Source: Chengkuizengella axinellae
GTDB lineage: Bacteria; Bacillota; Bacilli; Paenibacillales; KCTC-33759
Direction: 5' to 3'
DNA length: 64,000 nucleotides
Assembly: GCF_030730905.1 (NCBI RefSeq)
Contig: NZ_JAVAMP010000001.1
Coordinates: 1-64,000, forward strand
A program made the translations under genes and the position numbers. Shown one piece after another: positions 52,042-60,642 of the stretch. The first letter of the stretch is position 1. Each line of letters begins with the position of its first letter. The notes beneath the pieces were generated by a model. The model did not search any database. It saw only the letters and a list, made by a program, of their open reading frames with translations, and was not told where the DNA came from.

Positions 52042-52554
52042 ATGATAGAAAGAATTTCAACAAACATAGCTAGGAAAATAAATTACTATGATCCAACGTC
52101 AGATGTCGAAATTATGGAGTATGGTTTGAAAATAATTTTAAATCTTCTCTCTGTAGTTTTAATATGTTTTATAGTTGGGAGTTTGATAGATAAAGTAGGA
52201 GAAATATTTTTAGCTTTTTTTGCTTTTGCAATTTTGAGAATGTTCTCCGGAGGATTCCACTTTAAATCTTTAGATATTTGTGCTATTGTATCGGCTTGTA
52301 TCTTTATATCCATCCCCATAGTTGTAATAAATAATCATGTGATTAATATGCTAAACATCGTTTCGTTAATCATTGTATTGTTTAGAGCACCAGTAAATAT
52401 CCATTCAAATACTAAAATCTCTATGAATTCAATTCCATATTTCAAAATTATTTCAATCATTATAGTTGCTTTTAACTTATTAATAGGTTCTAGTGTAATA
52501 GCATTATCATTTTTTGTACAAGCCTTAACACTATTTACAAAAAGAATTCATTAA
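52042..52554 (+). CDS. agrB: AgrB-like membrane peptidase of a peptide-signalling system
   Basis: A 170-residue integral membrane cysteine protease. AgrB cuts the C-terminal tail off AgrD and closes the ring of the signal peptide. The catalytic residues H73 and C80 are in RMFSGGFHFKSLDIC, with the same seven-residue spacing as H77/C84 of S. aureus. About five membrane helices; length slightly under 190 but whole. GATGAGG precedes ATG. The AgrD-like gene follows 41 bases later. Confidence 0.9.
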   Translation: MIERISTNIARKINYYDPTSDVEIMEYGLKIILNLLSVVLICFIVGSLIDKVGEIFLAFFAFAILRMFSGGFHFKSLDICAIVSACIFISIPIVVINNHVINMLNIVSLIIVLFRAPVNIHSNTKISMNSIPYFKIISIIIVAFNLLIGSSVIALSFFVQALTLFTKRIH

Positions 52555-52595
52555 TATTTGAAGCATCCATCCACTTTGTCAGGAGGTGAAATAAC

Positions 52596-52718
52596 TTGAA
52601 GTTTAAAGTTGCTAGATATGCTAGTGTAGTATTAACATTTGTTACATTAATTTTTAGTCATATTCAAAAAGGGATATTAGGTGAACCAGAAATACCTAAA
52701 AAAATGTTAAAAAAATAA
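52596..52718 (+). CDS. agrD: AgrD-like signal peptide precursor lacking the ring cysteine
   Basis: A 40-residue peptide with a TTG start six bases after a perfect AGGAGGTGA. It has a hydrophobic, weakly amphipathic N-terminus (1-20) and ends KGILGEPEIPKKMLKK. The E-P-x-x-P and charged tail (30-40) is the AgrB recognition tail of AgrD proteins. In AgrD the ring cysteine lies five residues before the expected cut; here that place holds Gln24 and no Cys exists in the whole peptide. Ser21 is the nearest alternative nucleophile. It is probably a lactone-type, linear or otherwise modified signal, or a decayed copy. Confidence 0.8.
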   Translation: MKFKVARYASVVLTFVTLIFSHIQKGILGEPEIPKKMLKK

Positions 52719-52826
52719 TTTATCACGTTCTCATGCTGTAAGGCGCCTTTTTTCAAGGAGGAGATAAAGTTAGATCTCTTTATAACATAATTCATGTATG
52801 TATTATAAATTATACACAGGATTATT

Positions 52827-52855
52827 AAAGTGTAACTAATGAATAGTTACACTTT
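52827..52855. terminator. Bidirectional terminator overlapping the agrC-like stop codon
   Basis: AAAGTGTAAC pairs perfectly with GTTACACTTT around a 9-base loop, between the converging agrBD and kinase genes. The kinase stop (52847-52849) lies in the right arm. Confidence 0.72.
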
Positions 52856-54205
52856 AATAGGAAGTGCGATTTTAAATTCTATTTCATGATTGTTATTACA
52901 TACTACATCAATAGAACCTTTATAATAATCAACACGTTGTTTTATAATGGAAAGACCTATTCCTAGATGGTTATTTTCATTTTTAGTTGAAAACCCTGGT
53001 TCGAAGATATTTTTAATTTTTATATCTTCAATGTTTTTACAAGGATTTTTACATGTTATGACTAAGTTATCATCATCAATAACACCACTTACAAAAACCC
53101 TTCTATTCATTTGAGGTAGCTGTTCAACTTCTTGCATTGCATTATCAATTAAATTCCCTATTATTTTAATTATATCAATAGAAGTAACGCCTAATGATAA
53201 TTTGTGTAAATTATTAAAATTATATTGAAAATGTATTTTTTTCTCTAAAGAAATTACAGTTTTACTTTGAATTAATGCTGCTAGAGCAGGGTGTCCTATT
53301 TCTAATATATCATTTACCTCAGATATTTCCCCAGTAAGATCATTTGTATATTTACTTAATTCTTCATATTTTTTTAATTTTACTAATCCTGAAATGACTT
53401 GTACATGATTTAAAAAGTCATGCCGTTGACCACGTATACTTGTGAACATTTTATTTACATCTTCAATATAAAACTGTTGAGTGATTTGAACCCCTTCATT
53501 TTTGGCTAGTTTTAATGTATTTAAAGTAAATAAGATGACGATAAGACTTATGACAACTGAAAAAATTAATAAGAGAAACATAATTTGAGATAACTGATGA
53601 AATAGTCCAGTATATCCTAATGTGATAATAAAACAGATGGAAATAAATTGAATGATTAAGATACATAATAATAATGTAATTCTTTTATTTTTTTGAATAG
53701 ATAAAATAAGCTCTTTTCCTGGAGACAAATTTCTGCTTTTCAGTAAGTATATCATAGCAAGTGTGATGATCATGATTGGTAATGAAATATAAACTATATG
53801 TAAAGGAGTTTTTAATAGCTCTTCTCTGGTAGTTGATAAAATAGCTATTGTGCTGATTACAACTACTATTTCTAAAAATATTAAAGTAATAAATGAAAAT
53901 AAAGATATGGCTAATTTATAAATAAATTTAAATCGATAAAAAATGAAGTAAAAAAAGATGAAGTAAGATAGTATGCTGTTTAGAAAATAAAAATAAGTAG
54001 GTAAATCAAAAATAAAAAAGTCTATATAGAAGGATTCTAATACAACAAATAGTAGAATTTTTTTCCAATATGTTTTAACTGAAAAGCCCCAGAAAATAAA
54101 AGCAAAGCAAGCAATTAAGAAATAAACAGGTATTGAATATATTAAAGTAATCGGTAAAGTATTTAAAATAGTTTCAAGCAAGTTAGTCACCTTTTCTATC
54201 ATCAT
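52847..54205 (-). CDS. AgrC-like GHKL sensor histidine kinase
   Basis: A 452-residue kinase. Six or seven N-terminal membrane helices (to about 220) form a peptide-sensor like that of AgrC; then the Spo0B-like H-box RHDFLNHVQVISGLVKL with H262, and a GHKL ATPase domain (NLIDNAMQEV near 355, GIGLSIIKQRVDYYKG near 425). It is convergent with agrBD. The LytTR-type regulator AgrA that usually partners AgrC is absent; the LuxR-type regulator at 49765 is the only candidate nearby. Confidence 0.88.
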   Translation of the reverse strand: MMIEKVTNLLETILNTLPITLIYSIPVYFLIACFAFIFWGFSVKTYWKKILLFVVLESFYIDFFIFDLPTYFYFLNSILSYFIFFYFIFYRFKFIYKLAISLFSFITLIFLEIVVVISTIAILSTTREELLKTPLHIVYISLPIMIITLAMIYLLKSRNLSPGKELILSIQKNKRITLLLCILIIQFISICFIITLGYTGLFHQLSQIMFLLLIFSVVISLIVILFTLNTLKLAKNEGVQITQQFYIEDVNKMFTSIRGQRHDFLNHVQVISGLVKLKKYEELSKYTNDLTGEISEVNDILEIGHPALAALIQSKTVISLEKKIHFQYNFNNLHKLSLGVTSIDIIKIIGNLIDNAMQEVEQLPQMNRRVFVSGVIDDDNLVITCKNPCKNIEDIKIKNIFEPGFSTKNENNHLGIGLSIIKQRVDYYKGSIDVVCNNNHEIEFKIALPIKV

Positions 54206-54446
54206 TAGTTAATCTACTAAAATTATACATTAGAAATCTCTAAACTTCAAAGAAAATTGTTATGTTATGTATTTTTTTGTCGAAAAACCTCGAAATATAA
54301 TTTAACATGAATGATCGTATCTGAAAAGTCCTATGTCATATATTTTTGATTTGGAAACATTTAGGTAGTTTTTTAAAATGTTTAAGTAAAATGGTTATGA
54401 TATACTTATTAATTAATAAATATTGTACGTGATAGGAGGGACTAGT

Positions 54447-55184
54447 TTGGGAAACAATTATAAATTGATAGCTTTGGATATGGATGGAACAGTTTTAAAT
54501 GAAAAAGATAAGATTTCATCTGCAAATCAAGCTGCAATTAGAAAAGCAATAGAACATAAGGTGCTTGTTTGTTTTGCTACTGGTAGAGTCTATCAAGATA
54601 TAGAACCATTTTTGCAGGAGTTAAATCTGGACACTCCTATAATAGCTTCAAATGGTGGAGAGGTTTGGAAAAATCCAAATGAAGTCTATCAACGTCATTG
54701 TATTGATGAAAAAATTATTAAAGAGCTTCGTGAGATTGCTATCTATAATAATTGCTGGTTTAAGGGCAGGGCAGTTGAGGGAGTCTTTAGTAGGGAGCAA
54801 TGGATTGAAGATGATATAAGTGCTAACCAATGGTTATCATTTGTATTTTTTACAGATGAAGACAATAAAAGAAAACAAATTTTTGAAAAGATTAATGCAT
54901 GGGGAACATTAGAAATCACAAATTCTCATCCATATAATCTTGAAATAAACCCAAGAGGAATCAGTAAAGCTAGCGGAATTCGTGAGATTTGTAAATGGAA
55001 AAATTTTGAAATGTCAGAGGTTATTGCGATGGGAGACAGTTTGAATGATTTAGCTATGATTTGTGAAGCTGGACTAGGTGTAGCGATGGGAAATGCACAG
55101 GATGAAGTGAAACAGAAAGCAGATATCGTAACATTAACAAATGATGAAGATGGTGTAGCAAAAATTATAGAAAATTATATTTAG
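54447..55184 (+). CDS. Cof-type HAD-IIB phosphatase (first of a tandem pair)
   Basis: A 245-residue HAD phosphatase of the Cof/YidA type: motif I ALDMDGTVLNEKD (8-20), motif II FATGR near 44, K in motif III (SKASGI near 178), motif IV GDSLNDLAM near 200. Substrates are usually sugar phosphates or flavin precursors. TTG at 54447 has AGGAGGG in front. The next gene is a close paralogue. Confidence 0.9.
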   Translation: MGNNYKLIALDMDGTVLNEKDKISSANQAAIRKAIEHKVLVCFATGRVYQDIEPFLQELNLDTPIIASNGGEVWKNPNEVYQRHCIDEKIIKELREIAIYNNCWFKGRAVEGVFSREQWIEDDISANQWLSFVFFTDEDNKRKQIFEKINAWGTLEITNSHPYNLEINPRGISKASGIREICKWKNFEMSEVIAMGDSLNDLAMICEAGLGVAMGNAQDEVKQKADIVTLTNDEDGVAKIIENYI

Positions 55185-55271
55185 TGAAATATAACTTTAT
55201 GTAGACCCTTATATAAAGAAAAATTTACCTTATTATATTCAAATTCTATATAGACTTAGGAGGCTAATAGT

Positions 55272-56015
55272 TTGGCAAAAAAATATAAATTAGTTGCATT
55301 AGATATGGATGGCACAGTTTTAAATGAAAAAAGAGAGATTTCACCTGCTAACAAAAAGGCAATTGAACAAGCATTAAATAAAGGAGTCATTGTAAGTTTT
55401 GCCACAGGTAGAGGCTATCAGAGCATTGAGCCATACATACATGAATTAAATTTAAACACCCCGATAGTTGCAGTGAATGGAAGTGAGGTTTGGAAAAAAC
55501 CAAAGGAATTATTAAAGCGAAACCTTATAGAATCAAAGGTTATTCAAGAACTACATGAGGTCGCTGTTCATTATGATACGTGGTTTTGGGGATATGCTGT
55601 TGAAGGTTTATTCAATAAAGAACAGTGGGCAGATAACTTAGATGATTATCAGTGGTTAAAATATGGCTTCTATACCGAGGATGATAATAAGATACGAGAA
55701 ATAAATAACCTCATTCATTCATGGGGTACATTAGAAATCACAAATTCTCATCCTAATAACATTGAATTAAATCCATTGGGAGTAAGCAAAGCAAGTGGAC
55801 TTCAAGCCTTATGTGAGTGGAAGGGGTTTGAAATGTCTGATGTTATAACAATGGGTGATAGTCTAAACGATCTGGCGATGATTCGTGCGGCAGGACTTGG
55901 TGTAGCGATGGGAAATGCGCAAGAGGTTGTAAAACAAGAAGCGGATGTTATAACGCTAGCTAATGACGAAGATGGTGTAGCGAAAATAATTGAAGAATAT
56001 GTTCTAGCAACATAA
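55272..56015 (+). CDS. Cof-type HAD-IIB phosphatase (second of a tandem pair)
   Basis: A 247-residue paralogue of the preceding gene with all four HAD motifs (ALDMDGTVLNEKR 9-21, FATGRG, SKASGL, GDSLNDLAM). By eye about two thirds of residues are shared, including the unusual WGTLEITNSHP stretch. TTG start after AGGAGGC. A tandem duplication followed by divergence is the simplest explanation. Confidence 0.9.
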   Translation: MAKKYKLVALDMDGTVLNEKREISPANKKAIEQALNKGVIVSFATGRGYQSIEPYIHELNLNTPIVAVNGSEVWKKPKELLKRNLIESKVIQELHEVAVHYDTWFWGYAVEGLFNKEQWADNLDDYQWLKYGFYTEDDNKIREINNLIHSWGTLEITNSHPNNIELNPLGVSKASGLQALCEWKGFEMSDVITMGDSLNDLAMIRAAGLGVAMGNAQEVVKQEADVITLANDEDGVAKIIEEYVLAT

Positions 56016-56083
56016 GATGTTGCATGCCTCACCAACAACAAGAATAATAAACTATCGATCAAAAAACAGGAAGGAAATTTACT

Positions 56084-57706
56084 TTGGCAAAAAAAGATTC
56101 TTTAATTAAAGGTACATTAGTATTGGCTATCGCTGCTTTTACTGCACGATTCTTAGGAATTTTCCAGCGCGTCCCTCTTCAAAACATGCTTGGCGACAAT
56201 GCAATGGCTACCTATGGTATTGCTAATTCTATTTATTTTCTATTACTCATGATAGCAACAGCAGGTATACCTGTGGCTATCAGCAAGTTAGTCTCAGAAC
56301 GGATGGCAATGGGGAAATTTGCAGAGGCTCATCGCATTTATGTTGCAGCTGTTAAATTTGCTATTGTTGCTGGATTGGTAATGACAACATTTCTTTGGTT
56401 AGCTTCTGATTATTACGCGATATACATCGCAGAGGACAAGGATGCCGGGTTAGCTATTAAAGCCCTTGCCCCTGCTTTATTGTTTTTTCCTGTCATCGCA
56501 ATTATGAGAGGTTATTTTCAAGGTAGACAACAAATGATGGGGAATGGAATTTCACAAATCATCGAACAAATAGTGAGAGTAATTGTTGCAGTAGGACTTG
56601 CTTCTTTATTGTTATTTATAGGTTTTTCAGAGCAATTGGCTATCGCAGGTGCTACATTTGGTGGTGTAGTTGGGGGAATTGCAGCATTGTTAGTCATGTT
56701 GTTTTATTGGCGAAGATTAAAAAAACAAGATTTGAAGGTACATAAAGATAACAACCTGCAAACCAATGCTACAGCGTCATTATCTTACAAAAAAATCTAT
56801 CAGATGATTTTTAAAATCTCAGGTCCTGTTATTCTTATTTCGATCGCTGTACCTGCCATAAATTTTATTGACTCATCAACTGTAATTTCATTGCTGGAAG
56901 GGCAGCTAGGTTATGACAGTGCGAAGGAAATGTTGGGGATTTTGCAAAATAGAGCTCAGGCGGTAGCAGGTCTTCCGATCATCTTCTCCATTGCAATTAG
57001 TCAGTCCATTCTACCTATTATTTCATCAGCATATGCGAAAAAGGACTTACAAATGTTAAGTGGTCAGACTTCTCTTGCATTAAGATTGTCCGTTCTTTTC
57101 AGCTTACCAGTAATCTTAGTGTTATGCATAGCAGCAGAGCCTATAAATGGATTACTATTCAAAGATACTTTAGGAACCGAAGTTATTATATATCTTACAG
57201 CAAGTACGATTTTTCAAGTTATGATGATGACTTCAGGTACTATATTAATGGGATTAGGGCAGTTTAAAAGACCTATGATTCACGTTTCACTAGGCATTAT
57301 TTTGAAAGTAATAGGGAACTACTTATTAGCTCCTTGGTTGGGGATTGTTGGAATTATCTTATCAACCGCAATCAGTTTTTCTATTGTTATGTTTTTAAAC
57401 TTAATGTATTTGAAAAAAACAGTTTCATACTCAGTTTTAGGAAAAAGGTGGATTGGTACGATCATTACCTCTTTACTTTTGATAGGGATAGGGTATTTGG
57501 TTATTCTTTTCAATCACTCCGCCATTCAATTATCCATTGAAAGGTTGAATTATGCAGTTCATTCTATAATTCTTGCTCCAATCATTGGCATCTTATATTT
57601 ATTATTTATGATTAAGTTTAAGGTAATAACAGAGAGTGATATTCGTCATTTACCTGGTCCAATTCAGAGAGTTATGCAAAAGGTATTTCGTATCATTCAT
57701 CGTTAA
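56084..57706 (+). CDS. MurJ/SpoVB-family lipid or polysaccharide flippase
   Basis: A 540-residue membrane protein with about 14 helices of the MVF/MATE fold. The start KGTLVLAIAAFTARFLGIFQ (9-28) and GIPVAISKLVSERMAMGK are typical of the SpoVB/YtgP group, which flips lipid-linked wall or polysaccharide precursors. A spore-specific (SpoVB) or vegetative (YtgP/MurJ) role cannot be decided. TTG start after AGGAAGG. Confidence 0.85.
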   Translation: MAKKDSLIKGTLVLAIAAFTARFLGIFQRVPLQNMLGDNAMATYGIANSIYFLLLMIATAGIPVAISKLVSERMAMGKFAEAHRIYVAAVKFAIVAGLVMTTFLWLASDYYAIYIAEDKDAGLAIKALAPALLFFPVIAIMRGYFQGRQQMMGNGISQIIEQIVRVIVAVGLASLLLFIGFSEQLAIAGATFGGVVGGIAALLVMLFYWRRLKKQDLKVHKDNNLQTNATASLSYKKIYQMIFKISGPVILISIAVPAINFIDSSTVISLLEGQLGYDSAKEMLGILQNRAQAVAGLPIIFSIAISQSILPIISSAYAKKDLQMLSGQTSLALRLSVLFSLPVILVLCIAAEPINGLLFKDTLGTEVIIYLTASTIFQVMMMTSGTILMGLGQFKRPMIHVSLGIILKVIGNYLLAPWLGIVGIILSTAISFSIVMFLNLMYLKKTVSYSVLGKRWIGTIITSLLLIGIGYLVILFNHSAIQLSIERLNYAVHSIILAPIIGILYLLFMIKFKVITESDIRHLPGPIQRVMQKVFRIIHR

Positions 57707-58914
57707 TCATTTGCAAACAGCATATTTCCAGCCATGACAGCCAACTCAATTTTATTTAAAGCTTGGCAATAATTTTGTGTCATTTCAATCGTGATGGGTG
57801 GTTTTACTTTTTTGAAATATTTCAAGACAGAAAGATCCTTGAACCAATCTTCATGCGAAGTAGGCTGAAAGGGGATATCTGACCATATATGAACTAATTG
57901 AGGGCTGAACAAAGGTTCAGCTCCTTTTTTTATATTGCATCCTATAATTCTCTGTTTCTTATAATCTGACTTATTTTTTTTGATTTGTAAAAATAGCTGA
58001 GGCCAGTAATCCATACGAGACCCCGTGTGTGGTACTTGTAACGAAAATCTTACGATCGCTTGATGTTGTTTTTGATAACAGAACAATATAACATAGAGTT
58101 TTTTACCTACTTCAATTCTTTCATGGAGATTTGCGAAATCTTGTACAGTTAGACCAACTAATTCCACCTTTTTCTTATGTTTAGAAGATATCATTGGGAA
58201 GATCACTTGATTTAATTGCAGCAAGGATTGAGCCTTAAAATAAAATTTATCAATTACTTTTTCCTTGAATTGAGGATTTGAAATGACTCTATTCTCAATG
58301 TAATTTTGCTCATTGATAATAAGTGCAACGGTTAGCAACGTTGATTGCCCTTCATTCCAATAAAGTTCCCAGAATGGGCGCATAAATTTAGACACGTGGA
58401 AAGCATCGAGTAAATGAAATAAGTTTTTTTTCAAATGTTGACTTTCTTCAAACAACAATAGCTGAGGGTAAGCATCTTGAAAAATAAGTGCATTCGCTCG
58501 TTCTAACATTAGAAATGTGGCCAGTCTTTTTTCATAGCTTAGTAAATGGGGGAGAAACTCACCTTTTAAATCGGTCATGTTCCAACCACCATTTCTAGAT
58601 ACCATGTGAGCTAGAAGTGCCCAGTGAAGACTTGGGTTTCGTTTGTAGATTTCTAAATAGGCTTGAGTGCGTGTTACGTTGTTAAGATTATTCGCCTTCG
58701 TTGTTTGTTGTATTTTATTTATAATTTTTTGCTCTAGTTTATTGTAGTTGGGTTTAGTGTATATAGGATGTCCTAATGCTCGCTTTAATTTTTTTTGGAT
58801 ATTTTGCAAGTCTTTTTGCTCATACCTTAAAGGTGTGTATTGTTTTTTTAGTTCTATGAAGTTAGGAAAATTCTTTATGATATATTTTGTTTCATAGAAA
58901 ATCTCTTTAAACAT
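57703..58914 (-). CDS. DUF2515 family protein (YppC-like)
   Basis: A 403-residue protein matching the uncharacterised DUF2515 family (B. subtilis YppC): TRTQAYLEIYKRNPSLHWAL, SRNGGWNMTDLKG and RANALIFQDAYPQLLL are typical runs. It has no membrane segment. ATG at 58914 follows GAAGGTGGTG. It converges on the flippase gene with a four-base overlap of ends. Function unknown. Confidence 0.8.
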   Translation of the reverse strand: MFKEIFYETKYIIKNFPNFIELKKQYTPLRYEQKDLQNIQKKLKRALGHPIYTKPNYNKLEQKIINKIQQTTKANNLNNVTRTQAYLEIYKRNPSLHWALLAHMVSRNGGWNMTDLKGEFLPHLLSYEKRLATFLMLERANALIFQDAYPQLLLFEESQHLKKNLFHLLDAFHVSKFMRPFWELYWNEGQSTLLTVALIINEQNYIENRVISNPQFKEKVIDKFYFKAQSLLQLNQVIFPMISSKHKKKVELVGLTVQDFANLHERIEVGKKLYVILFCYQKQHQAIVRFSLQVPHTGSRMDYWPQLFLQIKKNKSDYKKQRIIGCNIKKGAEPLFSPQLVHIWSDIPFQPTSHEDWFKDLSVLKYFKKVKPPITIEMTQNYCQALNKIELAVMAGNMLFAND

Positions 58915-59095
58915 TGCACCACCTTCTTTCTCGATATGATTATTCCCCATTGACAAAAAATCATGATTTTTTCATCTTGCTCTGAATAGGTATGTAAGAG
59001 TATATGAATATTTGGTAAAATAGGTGTGAATAATTTACATACCAATGTGATAAAAAGGTATAAAGATATATAAATGAATTAGGAGTGAATAGATC

Positions 59096-59443
59096 ATGGA
59101 GAAAATAACAAGTCAAAAACAATTTAGTGAATTCATATCCAGGGAAGAGCCGACAATTGCTGTGTTCAAAGCAGATTGGTGCGTAGATTGTCGTTTCATA
59201 GACCCATTCATGCCAGAGGTAGTTTCTAAATATGGAGGGAAAGTTCATTTTATTGAAATTGATTCAGAACAATTCCCAGATTTAGTGGATCAGTATAATG
59301 TGTTAGGTATTCCAAGCTTCATTGCATTTCATAATCAAAAAGAGCTCATACGTTTCGTAAATAAATTAAGAAAAACACGAGAAGAAATTGAAGCCTTTGC
59401 AGATCGAGCTATAGAAGTTGCTGGCGCAATGCAAAAATCATAA
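59096..59443 (+). CDS. Thioredoxin family protein
   Basis: A 115-residue thioredoxin-fold protein with the redox motif WCVDC (about 28-32; the usual motif is WCGPC) and cis-Pro in GIPSF (about 76). The N-terminus replaces the first strand of thioredoxin with a short helix. CVDC and the C-terminal helix suggest a special partner. AGGAG is well placed. It stands alone with a hairpin after it. Confidence 0.87.
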   Translation: MEKITSQKQFSEFISREEPTIAVFKADWCVDCRFIDPFMPEVVSKYGGKVHFIEIDSEQFPDLVDQYNVLGIPSFIAFHNQKELIRFVNKLRKTREEIEAFADRAIEVAGAMQKS

Positions 59444-59473
59444 TTTATCATCTTTATGTTATTTTGTTACGAA

Positions 59474-59527
59474 GTTCGTCGCTTTTTTTGTGGAAGGGTT
59501 CATTTCCACATAGGCGGCGAATTTTTT
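59474..59527 (+). terminator. Nested hairpin after the thioredoxin gene
   Basis: An inner stem TGTGGAA/TTCCACA lies inside an outer TTCGTCGC/GGCGGCGAA stem, followed by six T's. Confidence 0.7.
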
Positions 59528-59611
59528 AAAGTATTCTTTTTTTCTTCACTTTTTAAGATTGACCAATATGGTATTCTCATCTATTAACCGATATAATGAT
59601 AGTGGTCGTAA

Positions 59612-59676
59612 TAGAAGTTGTTCAAAATGTAGGTACAATCTTCTAGATGCTGAAATCTGAACTTTTTGAACATGCA
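59612..59676. repeat. GAACTTTTTGAACAT repeat, copy 2
   Basis: GTTGTTCAAAA (59617-59627) pairs with TTTTTGAACAT (59664-59673 region). The right arm matches the copy at 7216. It lies in the ctaA leader. Confidence 0.4.
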
Positions 59677-59706
59677 ATTATACATACATAGAGAAGGGTG
59701 AAAAAA

Positions 59707-60642
59707 TTGGGTAAAGGATTAAAATGGCTCGCTACGATTACATCGATAGGGATGTTTATTGTTTTGCTTGCAGGGACATTGGTGACGAATACTGGATCGG
59801 AACTAGGTTGTGGTCATGACTGGCCATTGTGTAACGGTAAATTCATACCATCATTTACAATATCAACGATGATAGAATACAGTCATCGAGCTGTAACTGG
59901 TATTGAAGGAATCTTAGTTTTATTAACACTAGTTTTAGTCATTAGAACGTTGAAACATCGAAAGGATGCATTATTGTATGCATGGGGAACACTGTTTTTT
60001 ACAGTGGTACAGGCTATCATGGGAGCAATGGCTGTGAAGTGGCCTCAATCAGATCCTGTATTAGCTCTACACTTTGGAATTTCATCCTTAGCATTTGCGA
60101 GCAGCTTGCTTCTTGCAATGATTATATGGAAAATAGATAAGGAAGATCAGAAATTATACACTAAATGGGGCGAACCTATTACAATTGATCATAAGCCTGT
60201 AGGTAAGAGTTATCGAATATTTGTGTGGTTAACCGTAATATATGCGTACATCGTCATATACACGGGAGCTCTTGTGAAACATACGGAATCAGGTTCAGCT
60301 TTTGTACAATTATTCCAAAATACATTCCAAACTTTATTTGGAAAAGTAGGCGTTGCACTTACACATATTTTCTCAGCAAGTTTATTATTTGTATTCATGT
60401 TGATCGTCGCTCATTTTGCCTATAGAACATACCATCATATTGAACCTATTCGTAAAGCAGGATTAGTCTCACTTGCCTTGATCGTTGCTCAAATCATTAG
60501 TGGTGTGTTATTAGTTGTAGCTATAAGTAATGATACTTGGTATCTAATTGCTATTATGCTGCATACTTCGATTATTTCAGCTTTGTTTGGCGTGCTTTGT
60601 TACTTATGCATGTTAGTTTGGCAGTGGAGGGAGAAAATTTAA
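59707..60642 (+). CDS. ctaA: Haem A synthase
   Basis: A 311-residue membrane enzyme of eight helices that oxidises haem O to haem A for cytochrome oxidase. The paired cysteines in GCGHDWPLC (about 33-41) and the haem-ligand His residues (EYSHR, ALHFG, LTHIF, LHTSI) are visible. TTG at 59707 is preferred to GTG 59698, which would sit on the ribosome site GAAGGGTGA. It overlaps the next ATG by one base. The neighbour-by-function ctaB is 22 kb away, unlike the adjacent ctaA/ctaB of B. subtilis. Confidence 0.92.
   Translation: MGKGLKWLATITSIGMFIVLLAGTLVTNTGSELGCGHDWPLCNGKFIPSFTISTMIEYSHRAVTGIEGILVLLTLVLVIRTLKHRKDALLYAWGTLFFTVVQAIMGAMAVKWPQSDPVLALHFGISSLAFASSLLLAMIIWKIDKEDQKLYTKWGEPITIDHKPVGKSYRIFVWLTVIYAYIVIYTGALVKHTESGSAFVQLFQNTFQTLFGKVGVALTHIFSASLLFVFMLIVAHFAYRTYHHIEPIRKAGLVSLALIVAQIISGVLLVVAISNDTWYLIAIMLHTSIISALFGVLCYLCMLVWQWREKI

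Noticed and set aside
52735-52760. AAGGCGCCTTTTTT after agrD as a terminator
   Set aside because: The stem has no loop and only a few pairs; the hairpin at 52827 is a better terminator.
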